A stretch of DNA of 20,147 nt from Pleurobrachia bachei (GCA_000695325.1 AVPN01001025.1:9071-29217), one strand, 5' to 3'; counted from the first letter of the stretch, positions 1 to 10,600 are shown. The notes: generated by a model not told the origin, from the letters alone. Numbers and translations: made by a program.

Positions 1-306
<306 letters not shown>

Positions 307-703
307 AATGTGTAACAACTGTGTCCTGAAAGGTGTTAACACCTGACTTGGACGACAGTATAGCAATGGGTCCGAGTAGAATCTGTTCCACAATATCTTT
401 AAAGTTTATTTCATTTCCCTAAATGTTTTAAGCAAGAGAGTGTTTTCCCCTGACAATTTACATTTTAGAACCTTAAAAAACGTATTAAAATCGGCTGTTT
501 TAATTTGACTACAATCTCCCTCATGCCCCAACTCGACTCATTCCCCTGATTGCTCTACACACTATCCCCTACTGCACCCCTGATATTTAATCAAATCTAC
601 CCACCCTCCCCTCTCAACTAACATGTCACCCCTCTCCACTATAACCTCTCAACTAACCCACTCCCTCTCTAACTATAGTAGTTGTTGTTAGTAGTGTTGG
701 GTT
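307..703. other. intergenic region between alpha-tubulin and SR gene 1
   Basis: This stretch holds the tubulin 3' flank and the upstream region of the first SR gene. The first half is AT-rich. From about 510 it becomes strongly pyrimidine-rich on the plus strand, with many CCCTC and CTAAC runs, up to the ATG at 704. No AATAAA, TATA box or open frame that I would defend is visible. Confidence 0.6.
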
Positions 704-2302
704 ATGTCAGCTCCAGCCAAGTTGTACATTGGTAATCTCGACATCAATACCAACAAGGAGGATCTAACAGATGAATTCCGGAGGTTTGGAAAGATAACTG
801 ATATCCAAGTTTGGAATTATAAGAACCCTACTGCCTTTGCGTTTATTGAGTATGAGGATGACAGGTGAGATTTTGATTATCAATAATTAAAAAAGCAATG
901 TCTAGCCCTCTCTGTTTGCATATACTTCTCTTGCTTTTATTCTTCACCATTTTATATCCTATCTCTTCACCCCCTCCTCTATATTTCCAGAGATGCAGAA
1001 GACGCCATCGCATCAATGGATGGAAAGAGATTCATGGGGATGAGGCTAAATGTACAGTGGTCCAAAAGCTCGGGGAAGTGGAAAGAATCCCGACCGAAAT
1101 CGTGAGTCCTTCAGCGCCTGACCAGCAAACACTCGCTCTCTCTAACCATTCTTTACACATACATCCGGGGACTGAGAGTCTCTCTATAGATAGGGAAGAG
1201 AAACGTGTGTGAGTCTCTCCTAACTATCTATTTCTATCTTTGCATGATGGAAGGTATTTCCGGATAATATAATAGTCCCTCCCTGCCCCATGCTGCTGAC
1301 TGCTGTGACACCACCCCATCCCCTCTGATATAATACAATTATATTTCTAACCCTCTTCCTCCCAGGTTTCACAACAACTACGGAGGGTACAACAACAGAA
1401 GGGGAGACTATAATTCTCCCAGGAACTCCAGATATAACAACTATAACAGGAGATATAGTGGGGCTGCCGCAAGAGGGAGTGGGTCTCCGTCTTCTAGAGG
1501 GAGTGGCAGAAGACGTTCCATCTCACCCCGCCGAAGATCCATCTCCCCCAGACGGCGACCCTCCATCTCTCCCAGAAGGCGGTCTCCCTCTCCCAGAAGA
1601 AGAAGATCCCCATCTCCCCGAGGCAGGAGATCTCCATCCCCCAGACGGAGGTCACCCTCTCCCAGGAGGCGTCTCTCCAGGTCACCTAGGAGACGTCCCT
1701 CTCAGTCACCTCGCAGGTCGTCCAAGTCACCTCGTAGGTCGTCCAAGTCTCCAAGGAGGTCTTCTAAATCACCAAGGAGGTCTTCTAAATCCCCAAGGAG
1801 GTCTTCTAAATCCCCAAGAAGGTCTTCTAAATCTCCAAGGAGGTCTTCTAAATCCCCAAGGAGATCTTCTAAATCTCCAAGAAGAGATGGATCTAAGTCT
1901 CCAAGAAAGTCCCAGTCTAAATCCCCAAGATCTGGAGGTTCCCAGTCACCACGAAAGAGATCTCTATCCCCAGGAGGCACTGAATCGATATCAAAAAGAT
2001 CCAGACGAGATGATGAAGAAAGGACACCTGAGAAAAAGGGAGAGGAAAGGAAAGAGGAACACAATCAGACAGATGATCAGAAAGAATCGCAGAACGATGA
2101 ACCTGCTCAACATGATGACAGTACTACTGGTGTGAAGGCTGATAAATCCCCACGAGATGAAAGTAGCAAATCTCCAGCAGCTGCGGAGGACAGTAATAAC
2201 TCTCCTGCAGAAAAGATGGAAAGTGGAAGCCCCTGTTCAGACAATGAAGAGAAGAGAGAGGCTTCTAATTCTGGACCTCAGTCTGAAAGTGATTCTGACT
2301 AA
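704..2302 (+). CDS. SR splicing factor, one RRM plus long RS domain (402 aa, 3 exons)
   Basis: Exons are 704-864, 991-1101 and 1366-2302, with GT-AG introns of 126 and 264 nt. Both junctions are phase 2 and the spliced frame is 402 residues. Residues 6-78 form an RRM with RNP2 LYIGNL and RNP1 AFAFIEYE, ending LNVQWSK. A glycine, asparagine and tyrosine-rich linker (HNNYGGYNNRRGDY) follows, then a long arginine-serine domain that starts with SPRRR repeats and contains eight SSKSPRR heptads. The C-terminal tail is acidic and ends SESDSD. SR proteins bind exonic enhancers in the nucleus, and their phosphorylated RS domains recruit spliceosome components. The single RRM and its sequence place it near the SRSF3/7 and SRSF4/5/6 groups, without a clear one-to-one match. 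The start is the first ATG and sits directly before RNP2. It lies head to tail with a second SR gene. Confidence 0.9.
1715..1882 (+). repeat. 21-bp tandem repeat encoding SSKSPRR heptads, 8 copies
   Basis: Eight consecutive 21-bp units of the form AGGTCTTCTAAATCCCCAAG plus one base lie in the RS domain of the first SR gene. The first two units use CG-containing serine and arginine codons and the next six are nearly identical in DNA. This indicates recent unit expansion or homogenisation rather than selection on the protein repeat alone. Confidence 0.9.
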
Positions 2303-2854
2303 ACAGACTGTTCCCCTCTCGTGTGTGTTCTGATCAAGTTATTTTTTCATTTCATAAAACATACCCTGTCCCTGTGGCTCAAATGATCAATCAGCCCCTG
2401 GTTTCCACTGTTTTGTGATTTTTTGTCCAAACTCTGTTCGAACAAGGCAAGTTTTGTGCTGTCTCTCACGGAAGAATTGAAAGGGAGAAAGACACTTTTA
2501 ATCTACAGTTCTCTAAAGCAGCGCAGTAAATTAGCATTCTCTATTTGTGATACTACAGACCACTCTATCTAATTTATGTTGTTTCGTTTTATAATTATAT
2601 ATCAAGGTCCACTAACGTGGTCTAACTGATTTGAGAAATTACTATACGTTTTTAATTGTTAATCCCTCCCAACTAAAATCTCACCCAGTCTTTTACCTCA
2701 ATCTACTAACCCCATTTCTACCGCCACCCCTCCCATTCCCACCTACCCCTGGCCCTCCATCTTACCCCACTCTCTCTCCCCTTATTCCTTCCTTTCCCAC
2801 CCCTCCATCTGGCATCTACTAACCCCACCCCTCCTTTCTCTAGCTCCCCACACC
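2303..2854. other. intergenic region between the two SR genes
   Basis: It contains the 3' flank of the first SR gene and the upstream region of the second. From about 2660 the plus strand is very pyrimidine-rich up to the ATG at 2855, like the region before the first SR gene. No canonical AATAAA follows the 2302 stop; AT-rich stretches at 2341-2360 and 2590-2600 are the only candidates. No credible coding frame was found. Confidence 0.6.
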
Positions 2855-4382
2855 ATGGCTAAGTTGTACATAGGCAATGTTGACAAACACACCGACAAGA
2901 GGGAACTAGAGGCAGAGTTTGCTAAGTTTGGTAAACTCAGAGAGGTCTGGGTCGCTCGACATCCACCTGGTTTTGCTTTCGTAGAATTTGAGGATGATAG
3001 GTAAGAGAAGTGGGGGGTTGTTTGATCTAAACTGTAAACCCCGTATAATAGTGTTGTTATGTAGTCATAACTTGACAATAATAATGGGGATCGGGGTGGG
3101 ATAAGTACAAACTCGGGGCCTCTCTAAACCGGCTAGTTCAAGTGACAAGTCTCCTGCTAAATATCGAAGTCTGCTAGTTTCTCCCTCTTCCTAACCCTAA
3201 CCCCTAAACCCCTCATCACTCCCTCCAGGGATGCAGAAGATGCTATCCGAGAGATGGATGACCGGAACGTGTGTGGCAGTAGGATCAGGGTTGAATGGGC
3301 TAAAAGTGCGGGGAGAAAGCCCCCTCCTAGAGGCGCTGCACCGGGAGGACGCAGAAGGTTCGACCCCTCCACCCTCCTCCTCACCCCTCCTCCTCTCATC
3401 TTATCCGTCGCCTAACTACTAGTCTGCACTTCGTCAATTCGTCGAGATAATATCTTCAAACTATCATCAATTCGTCGCATCGACAGAGAAAGATATATAA
3501 TATCTTCAAACTATCATCAATTCGTCGCATCGACTGAGAGAGAGAGACATCTATCTCTCATCTTTCCCTCGCCTCGCATCGCATCATCTCTCACCACATC
3601 ACGTGCTCTGTTGCTCGTGGTAAGAAACCCCCGCCCCGCTCGTTCAAGTCTTACCCCCCTGAAAATTGATAATGTGTGTTTAATTTGGTATACCCTAAGT
3701 TTATAATATGATCTGAGTTGTTAATTTTGATAATAAACATGAAAATCCCTGCTCATCCCTTCTTTCTCCAGGTCCCGAAGCCCATTCGGTGCGGGTGGTG
3801 GTGGTGGTGGAGGTAGGGGCCGATCTAGGTCTCCCTTCGGAGGTGGTGGTGGTAGGAGAAGGTCTGGATCTCCCCCTTACCGAGGTCGCCGACAGAGTCC
3901 CCCAGCTCGGGGTGGCGGTGCAAGGGGTGGTGGTTTCTCGCCCAGAAGACGATCTCCCTCTCCGTATGGTGGTGGCAGACAGAGGCGCTCACCAAGGTAT
4001 TTGATATTCCTGGCTGATAACATGCTGTTATCAGTTTTGAAATTCTTTTAATCTGAGAGATTAGAATTGGCACGCTCCACAACGTCTGCCCACATTCCTC
4101 TCCTTCAACACAAAGAGAGGGTCAACGAGCGCGCGCTGATTCTTTATAAAGTGCACTATTGCTCACATTTGCCTCTCAGTTTTGAAACGTATTGTTGTCA
4201 TCTTCTTATCTCTCTCTCTCTCTCTCTCTCCCCCTCTCTCTCTCTCTCTCTCTCCTTATCTCTCTCTCCCCCTCTCTTTCAGCCGGTCTCCACGAAGGAG
4301 CCCAGACAGATTCGCCGATAACAACAGATCACCTGCTGCCGCTAGGGGAAGAAGTCCAGGATACGATGGTTATAACAGATAA
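2855..4382 (+). CDS. SRSF3/SRSF7-like SR splicing factor (199 aa, 4 exons)
   Basis: Exons are 2855-3000, 3229-3357, 3772-3996 and 4283-4382, all joined in phase 2, giving 199 residues. The RRM (residues 3-76) has RNP2 LYIGNV and RNP1 GFAFVEFE. The segment [20 protein letters not shown] closely matches metazoan SRSF3 and SRSF7. After a GRKPPPRG linker come a glycine-rich part and a short RS domain ([28 protein letters not shown]). No CCHC zinc knuckle is present, so it resembles SRSF3 more than SRSF7. Its role is RNA binding and splice-site or export control in the nucleus. The donor after exon 2 (GTTCGA at 3358) is weak, while a strong GTAAGA donor lies at 3620 beyond an in-frame stop, suggesting regulated splicing. 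The first intron lies at the same codon as in the upstream SR gene. Confidence 0.9.
3358..3619 (+). promoter_or_regulatory. probable alternative 3' extension of exon 2 containing an in-frame stop (poison extension)
   Basis: Reading on from exon 2 without splicing at 3358, the frame stops at TAA 3413-3415, and a strong donor (GTG|GTAAGA) follows at 3620. Use of the outer donor would put the stop about 200 nt upstream of an exon junction, which is the standard trigger for nonsense-mediated decay. The segment is full of CWWC and CGTC motifs (CATC, CTTC, CGTC), the kind of short pyrimidine motif SRSF3 is reported to bind. Unproductive splicing of this kind is known for SR genes; its use here is inferred. 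Confidence 0.5.
3447..3534 (+). repeat. 38-bp direct repeat, two copies, 50-bp period
   Basis: Two near-identical copies (about 3447-3484 and 3497-3534) contain TATCTTCAAACTATCATC followed by AATTCGTCGCATCGAC. They sit in the extension between the two candidate donors of exon 2, and a partial third copy of the TTCGTCG motif lies just before at about 3431. Confidence 0.8.
4207..4282 (+). repeat. (CT)n microsatellite in the last intron of the second SR gene
   Basis: An almost pure CT tract interrupted by CCCC and CTTAT runs forms the polypyrimidine tract in front of the CAG acceptor at 4280-4282. Its length is likely variable between individuals. Apparent open frames through it are artefacts of the repeat. 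Confidence 0.9.
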
Positions 4383-4590
4383 AGGAGATACAGGACGTTC
4401 TTATATCAGCCATCTTAACATATATCTCCGCCCCGTGTGTGTCTTGAAAAGAGTGTTCGAGAAAAAGTGGACTATTTATGAGAGCAGTTTAATTTGAGTT
4501 TTAAACAATATCAACGATCTCTGTAATCACAATTACTCTCTCTTTGTAACTGCGTTTATGAAATTCTCTTGTTTAGGGATCGTTAAAACA

Positions 4591-4596
4591 AATAAA
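4591..4596 (+). terminator. poly(A) signal AATAAA of the second SR gene
   Basis: A canonical AATAAA lies about 210 nt after the stop codon. It is followed by a CT-rich tract and the hairpin at 4646-4677. It is the only canonical signal in this 3' flank. Confidence 0.6.
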
Positions 4597-4645
4597 CCTT
4601 GCATCACCTCTCTCTCTCTCTCTCTCGATCCACTACACGTACCAC

Positions 4646-4677
4646 TCCCACATGGGACCGTAAGGTCCCATGCGGGA
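4646..4677. other. 14-bp inverted repeat with a GTAA tetraloop
   Basis: The left arm 4646-4659 and right arm 4664-4677 pair over 14 positions with one A/C mismatch, closing a GTAA loop. On the plus strand the loop is a GNRA-type tetraloop. It lies about 50 nt beyond the AATAAA of the second SR gene, between that gene and the 3' side of the minus-strand coiled-coil gene. Confidence 0.75.
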
Positions 4678-4913
4678 ACAGGGTTAAATCCCCCGAGCCC
4701 GGATCCTTTCTCTCTCAAAGTGAAGCATGGTTTACAAAGGAAAACAGCTGTTTTCAACACGAAAAACAAGGAGAAATCACATGTACAAACATTGAATACA
4801 AATACAAGGAACTCGTCAAATACTAGCGGAATTTCGCATTTTCCAATTGGAATTTCCCGAAGGAAGCTCCGCCGAATTCCGTTTCCACACCAAACACATT
4901 TGTAGGGAGTATT

Positions 4914-4967
4914 CCTTGTCAGCGCTATATTCAGCCGCGCGGCGCAGTAGAAATAGCGCTGACAAGG
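4914..4967. other. 15-bp perfect inverted repeat around a GC-rich loop (copy 1)
   Basis: Arms 4914-4928 (CCTTGTCAGCGCTAT) and 4953-4967 are perfectly complementary across a 24-nt loop that itself contains the palindrome GCCGCGCGGC. The same structure is present in the second duplication copy. It could be an RNA hairpin in the minus-strand 3' region or the remnant of a small inverted-repeat element. Confidence 0.8.
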
Positions 4968-5506
4968 GTTTAGGTCGCCAGGGTACTGCCAGGAATTGTT
5001 TGTTCCCCCTACTCAATAAGCCAGGAAGGAGCACTTTTAATGAGCACCCTCATGAACGGAATACTGAACGTAGCCCGAATCATCTTTGACACGTTTTATA
5101 ACGGACCGTTATAGCCACCAATATATCAAGGTTAGGCTAGTAACGGGTGCTAAATCGTGTAAAAGGCTTGCATGTGAACTTTAAGAGAGGAAGAGGGGCT
5201 AAACAGAGAGGTGATAACATTCTCTTATTTTAAATGGATTCACCACTTAGCCAGGGAATGACCATATGATTTATTCCATATTCATGAATATAAGAAATAT
5301 TTAGCTCCAATGAATATGATGCAAAGCTTTCAATCTCTCGTACGGTTCACAGTTGATAACTTGTTGTTACTCTACAAGAAGATTTTGTTAGTTGTCAAGG
5401 GGTTGTCAAGCTATTCCTGGCAGTACCCCCAACAAAACCCTGTCAGGCCAATGCTCTGACAGCTCCCGACACAGTCTCCACAAAATTGAAAAAGACAAGA
5501 ATCACA

Positions 5507-5880
5507 CTATTGTCCATTGCCAGGAACCCCACTCAGTTTATCCAGCATCTTTCTGCAAATCTCCAGCTGATACTTGAGGTTGAAGTTCTCATCGTTCAGA
5601 AAACTCACACGACTCTCCAGATTTTCAATTCTCTCACCTGGACCCTGAAATTGAAAAGAGAGAGGGGGCTGTTGATAGGGTTACTGAGGTTACTGTTAGG
5701 AGTTCAGTGGTTTGTTGTTCAGGTAGGACTGGGAGGACAAACAAGAACTAGAAGTTAGGGTGTTGTGGGGACTGGTAGAATATCACGCTTACCATTTCTT
5801 TAGCGTTTAGGCTCTGGCTGAGGTTTTGTGTTAGTTTTCGACGTAGAAGAGCAATTTCTTTATCCCTCTTTCCCAGCTCC
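5507..5880 (-). pseudogene. duplicated terminal exons of the coiled-coil gene (partial copy)
   Basis: It contains a copy of the last exon (5507-5644, intact acceptor, same stop codon) and a 5'-truncated copy of the preceding exon (5793-5880) with its GTAAGC donor. The last-exon peptide (GPGERIENLESRVSF onward) is unchanged relative to the copy at 6593-6730. The preceding exon starts at the duplication junction and has no acceptor, so this copy cannot replace both exons. The intact final exon could still serve as an alternative terminal exon, reached from the donor at 6856 by skipping the nearer copy. A fragment is the simplest reading. Confidence 0.7.
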
Positions 5881-6944
5881 GAAATCACATGTACAAACAT
5901 TGAATACAAATACAAGGAACTCGTCAAATACTAGCGGAATTTCGCATTTTCCAATTGGAATTTCCCGAAGGAAGCTCCGCCGAATTCCGTTTCCACACCA
6001 AACACGGTTGTAGGGAGTATTCCTTGTCAGCGCTGTTCTCAGCCGCGCGGCGCAGTTGAAATAGCGCTGACAAGGGTTCAGGTCGTCTGGGTACCGCCAG
6101 GAAGGCCCACAAGAGCACTTTTAATATCACCGTGATGAACAAGAATGAATCCAGCCCAAATCATCATTCACACGTGCCGTTGTAACCACCGATTTATCAA
6201 CGGTTAGCTAAACGGTTAGCTAAAACGTGAAAAAGGCTTGCATGTGAACTTATAGAGGAAGAGGGGCTGAACCGATGGACTAATGGTGTTTACATTTTCA
6301 AAGGATTCACCACTTAGCCAGGAAATGACCATATGATTCATTCCATATTCATGAATATAGGGAATATTTAGCTTTCATCCAATGAATATGATGCAAGGTT
6401 ATCTTTCAACCTCGCATACAGTTTACAGTTGATGACTTGTTGTTACTCGACAAGAAGCGTTTGTTAATTGTCGAGGCTCGAGCTATTTCCTGACAGAACC
6501 CCCCACGAAACCACAAAAAAACCTCTCCCGGAGCTCTGTCAGGCCATGCCCTGACAGCTCCCGACACGAACTAAAGACAAGAATCTCTCACACTATTGTC
6601 CATTGCCTGGTACCCCACTCAGTTTATCCAGCATCTTTCTGCAGATCTCCAGCTGATACTTGAGGTTGAAATTCTCGTCGTTCAGAAAACTCACACGACT
6701 CTCCAGATTTTCAATTCTCTCACCGGGACCCTGCAAAGAGAGAGAAAGGGGGTTTTGAATACAGTGATTTGTTGTGGACGTAGGGTTGGGAGGACAAACA
6801 ACGAGTTAGGGTGGTTTTTGGGTGGGGGAACTGGGAAAATAATAATACCAGCTTACCATTTCTTTAGCGTTTAGGCTCTGGCTGAGGTTTTGTGTTAGTT
6901 TTCGACGTAGAAGAGCAATTTCTTTGTCCCTCTTTCCCAGCTCC
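5881..6944. repeat. tandem duplication D, copy 2
   Basis: It is the second copy of the 1.1-kb unit, colinear with 4772-5880. It contains the terminal exons that are in phase with the rest of the coiled-coil gene. Homology ends at 6944, inside the penultimate coding exon, and the sequence continues uninterrupted into the rest of that exon. This copy therefore carries the ancestral right-hand flank. Confidence 0.85.
6022..6075. other. inverted repeat with GC-rich loop (copy 2)
   Basis: Arms at about 6022-6034 and 6063-6075 pair over 13 bp. It matches the structure at 4914-4967 in the first copy and keeps the GCCGCGCGGC palindrome in the loop. The loop-proximal bases have changed so that the stem is two pairs shorter. 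Confidence 0.75.
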
Positions 6945-7594
6945 ACCCTCAGCACATGTATAGCGTCCTTTTTACCTAAAGAGAGTTGGATCAATTAACC
7001 GGGGTTTGAGAAAAAAACGTCAAGACTATTTTATCGATCAGTCATCGTTTTCCATTTCCAACAGCACAGACAATAAGAGTGAATCATTGATTCCGTTCAT
7101 GTCCGACATGGCACAGTGGTGCATTTGTTTGTATAGCATCACCATCGTGATCATCCTGTCAGAACCGGTGGTTTTTGTTGTACTTGTTGTAGGTAGTGGC
7201 AAAACGCAACTTCATAATCATATGTTGCCGATACCGTCTCTATCTCTGTCTATCTCTGTCTATGCCCCTGTGCGTCGTTAGAGGTGTACCAGGAAAAGCT
7301 ATATAGCTTGTGTGTGTAGAGAGAGCTTATCTTACTGTGTCTCTGTGTGTGTAATGTGTGTGTATCAGGGCCCCTTGCTTTGTTTGTACATCCTGCTTAG
7401 AGCTCAACCCCCCCTTCACAATCACATTGACACGCAGGGATATAGGGGGTTTATCATTATGAAGAGATCATACTGATATAACGAATGGAGGGGGATATGG
7501 AGCACAACCGGAAATCAACCATTTTGAATCTCGAGCGCAGAAATTACAATTATGAAGGAGCAATTAAAACACTTTCTGTCATGTCCTAATTTAG

Positions 7595-7626
<32 letters not shown>

Positions 7627-10600
7627 TGTGTGTATGGTTGCGGGTTGTACATTTATAGCTGTTACAAGCATTTCTCTATATCCGGCTGCAGTACCACATT
7701 GTTGTCACGTCTGGACGGTCGATACAATAGTAACAAAACTCAGATGATGTGAATTGGGATCATCAGGGTGTCCCACTGTCTTTGAGTGATTTGAGTATAA
7801 TATAACACCAAACCTTGCCTGCTTCCTGTTATTGTTTAGCACTGTTTCACTAGTTCACTGTTTCCACTTGTTGAGTAACAACAAGTTTTCACTGTGTTGT
7901 TTTAGTACCACTACCAGGCCACTAGTGTTCCACTAATCACTGTTTCAGTATTACTGTTTAGTTTTCTAAACACCAGTACACTTTGTGTCTCACCCCTAGC
8001 TATGACAGGTGAAAGCCCTGGTGACGTAATGGGAGATCACATGGAGACAGGTCTCTGGGGGCTGGGTCATGAGCTGATCTTCAGAAAAATACAATCCCAG
8101 AGCGAGGGAGAATTTATATTCCAACACTTGGGTGATGTTGTTATTAGGAAGGATCTGGGGCTGACTACGAAAATAAGAGACTTCTTCCAAAGACATGTTC
8201 TTGGATTATGCCAAGAGAATCAAGAATTGATCTCCAAAACGGAGAAAAGGACGGTTTACGGTCTAAAATGGTCTGATGAAGCGATAAGACGGGAAGCAGA
8301 AAAGAGGCGGCTTATGGTTGCATTTGCTGAAGTAGGCCGAATATCACTAGCAGAGAATAGTTGGAGCCACCTGACGTCATGGGTCCTCCAGAAGTGTCTC
8401 CCTAAAAGGAGCTCTAAATGGAAAACACACTGTGAGTATAACCGGAGATACCATGATCTATACCCCTCTCACTCAAGTACAGGTACACCTTTTACCCCAG
8501 CCCAGACTCAACACCTCACAGTCCACAAGTTATCCAGTGTGTACAGAGAAACGATCAAGTGCAACAAATCTACCCTTCCTAGGGAACCGTGGCAGAATGT
8601 GATGCTCCTCCATAAAACTAGCGACCGTGAAAAACTTGACAAGTACTGGGGGTGCTGTTCAAGCTACCATGGGGCCCCAGTAAGGGACTATCTAGGGGAA
8701 AAGATATCATTTGTACTGGCGTGGAGGGATTGTTGGGTTAGGTGGGGACTTCTCCTACCTGCAATAACAGGACTAATCGTGTTCTTTTACGGGTGTGCTC
8801 AGATAAATTTCGATATACAGGGAGACCTACTGGCAACATTTCTGTTTCACAACTATCTCAGCCCATACCACGCTATCTTAATGCTCATGTGGGGTCCTCT
8901 GGTATACTTTCTCAAATGGAGTCGGATGAGTGATGTACTAGCGTTCAAATGGGGCGTAACCAGACACTCAGAGGGGGTAGAACACGAGTCGAGTGGGTTC
9001 AGAGGCAGGTCTTTAGAAGATGAGTGTAGTCACAGCAAGCAGCTAGTAGAACATCTAAAGACCTCCCTAAGAAGATGTCTAACTCTAGTCATCCTGGCTG
9101 TCCTCCTAACCCTAACTATTGTCTCAACTGTTCTCACCATGTCCGTCCAGTTCTCACTCCGACGAACTCTTCAAACTACATCCGCTCTCTCCATCTCCCT
9201 CGCTAAATCTGTCACGAATAACATCTGTATACTGATCCTTGGATATATCTACAAATGGGCTGCCTACAGACTGGCAGTTTTCGGGAATTATAGATTCAGA
9301 AGTGATTTTGACAGGGTCCTCACATGGAAACTGTTTGTGTTAGACTTTGTGAACACTCATCTCTACAAGATTATCATGATATTCTTTCAAGACACCCTCA
9401 AGACAAATGGTATCCCAATGTTTAGGATAGACGGCGAGTTTTGTAACCCGTGCTCACATGACGACTGCAGAAGAGACCTATTAATCCACACACTGACATA
9501 CATTGTGATGCAGCAGTGTAAACCTCTCCTCCCCATGATAGCTAACAAGATAACAAGATGTTTCCAGACACCCCTAGATACACCCTCAACTAAGGGTCTA
9601 CAACAAGTCCAACAAGAGTGGGGGTTAACCCAGTTCCAACTACCCGGTGCCAACCTGTATCATGGTGGGAATGGTGGTGCACCAGACACAACAGTGGACA
9701 GAGAACACGCCTCACTACTGTTTATTCTCAGGAAGATGATGATGTTTAGCGTGGTATTATTCTATGCTGCTGCCTGCCCTCTATCAGCCGCCCTGACTCT
9801 ACTATTTGAAGTGTTCCTGAGTGCACCCATCCTGGACAAACACTCCTTCACTAGATTGAGGAGAATGGCAGCCGCTCCAGCTGAAGGTATTGGAATCCTG
9901 GGTAAGATCCAAGTTGCGATCATGCTTCTTGCAGTAGTCAGCAATACCGTGATAATAGTGTTCATGGGCCCTTCTAACGAGGTGTATAGTCTCTTTGGAT
10001 ACTCCTGGGACCTGGAACACCTCTATGACATAGATCTGAACAGTGTGGGTGATGTTTGTAGGGGTCATCTCGCGACTGTGGACCAGATCGGACTGTGGCA
10101 GTTGATCCTATACATGATAACATTCCTGTTCTCTCTCATTCTCATCCTGATATTCTATCTGAATACAACTGGGGTGCAGTTGAAGGTGGCCATGAGACAC
10201 CAACATCTTGCCAATAAACGCAGAATACAGGTAGCTAATAGTGGTGGGACTAGTGGTCGAGAGACTTTAATAGGGACTCGGGAGAGGGAGGGGAAGGAAG
10301 GGAAGGAAGGGAAGAGAATTAGGGGGTATACTAGAATAACGAGTGTGTGAAGTTGTTGTGTTTTTGATATCATTACCATGAACACTCGAGAAAGGTTTTG
10401 ACTGTGATGTTTCAGGACGTTGAGCTAAAAGATGAAGAAGAAGAAGAAACAGTATCCAATAGAACTGTAGAGAGCAGAATTAACAGAAATAAGAGAATAT
10501 CCAGTGACTTCCTTGCAGAAATTGATGTGTGAAATAAATTGGATTATTTTTATAGAATTTTTATTTCCTTATTGTACAAATGTATATAATCTGTGGTTAT

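Larger units (their letters stand above)
4772..5880. repeat. tandem duplication D, copy 1
   Basis: This 1.1-kb segment recurs directly afterwards at 5881-6944 in the same orientation. The first 120 or so bases of the two copies are identical, the middle (about 5090-5500 against 6180-6590) has many substitutions and indels, and the last part contains duplicated terminal exons of the minus-strand coiled-coil gene. Copy 1 is abutted by copy 2 inside what corresponds to a coding exon, so this copy of that exon lacks its 5' part and its acceptor. Confidence 0.85.

Noticed and set aside
1458-2135. Long plus-strand open frame rich in leucine, proline and glycine
   Set aside because: It is the alternative frame of the RS-domain repeat of the first SR gene; the repeat keeps all frames open. 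The minus-strand frame at 1702-2064 has the same origin.
4182-4321. Overlapping serine-leucine open frames
   Set aside because: They are produced by the CT microsatellite; only the last exon from 4283 in the SR frame is real.
4670-4710. tRNA-like T-arm (GGGTTAAATCCCCC) near the hairpin
   Set aside because: No matching acceptor stem, D arm or anticodon arm could be drawn around it.
4816-5034. Minus-strand open frame ending NSNWKMRNSASI, with a relative at 5924-6142
   Set aside because: The two frames are duplicates, but their differences (W/R, K/E, L/Q, Y/N, M/P) are mostly amino-acid changing, and they cover the hairpin. This fits a duplicated non-coding segment better than a gene.
9387-10068. 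Several minus-strand frames opposite the anoctamin (and copies at 14371-14953)
   Set aside because: They are antisense shadows of a strongly conserved membrane-protein frame, with no family resemblance or splice logic of their own.
10155-10350. Unspliced C-terminus of the anoctamin ending RITSV as a PDZ-binding tail
   Set aside because: It is possible as an alternative end, but the spliced acidic exon keeps its frame in both copies, so the unspliced tail was not reported as the main product.
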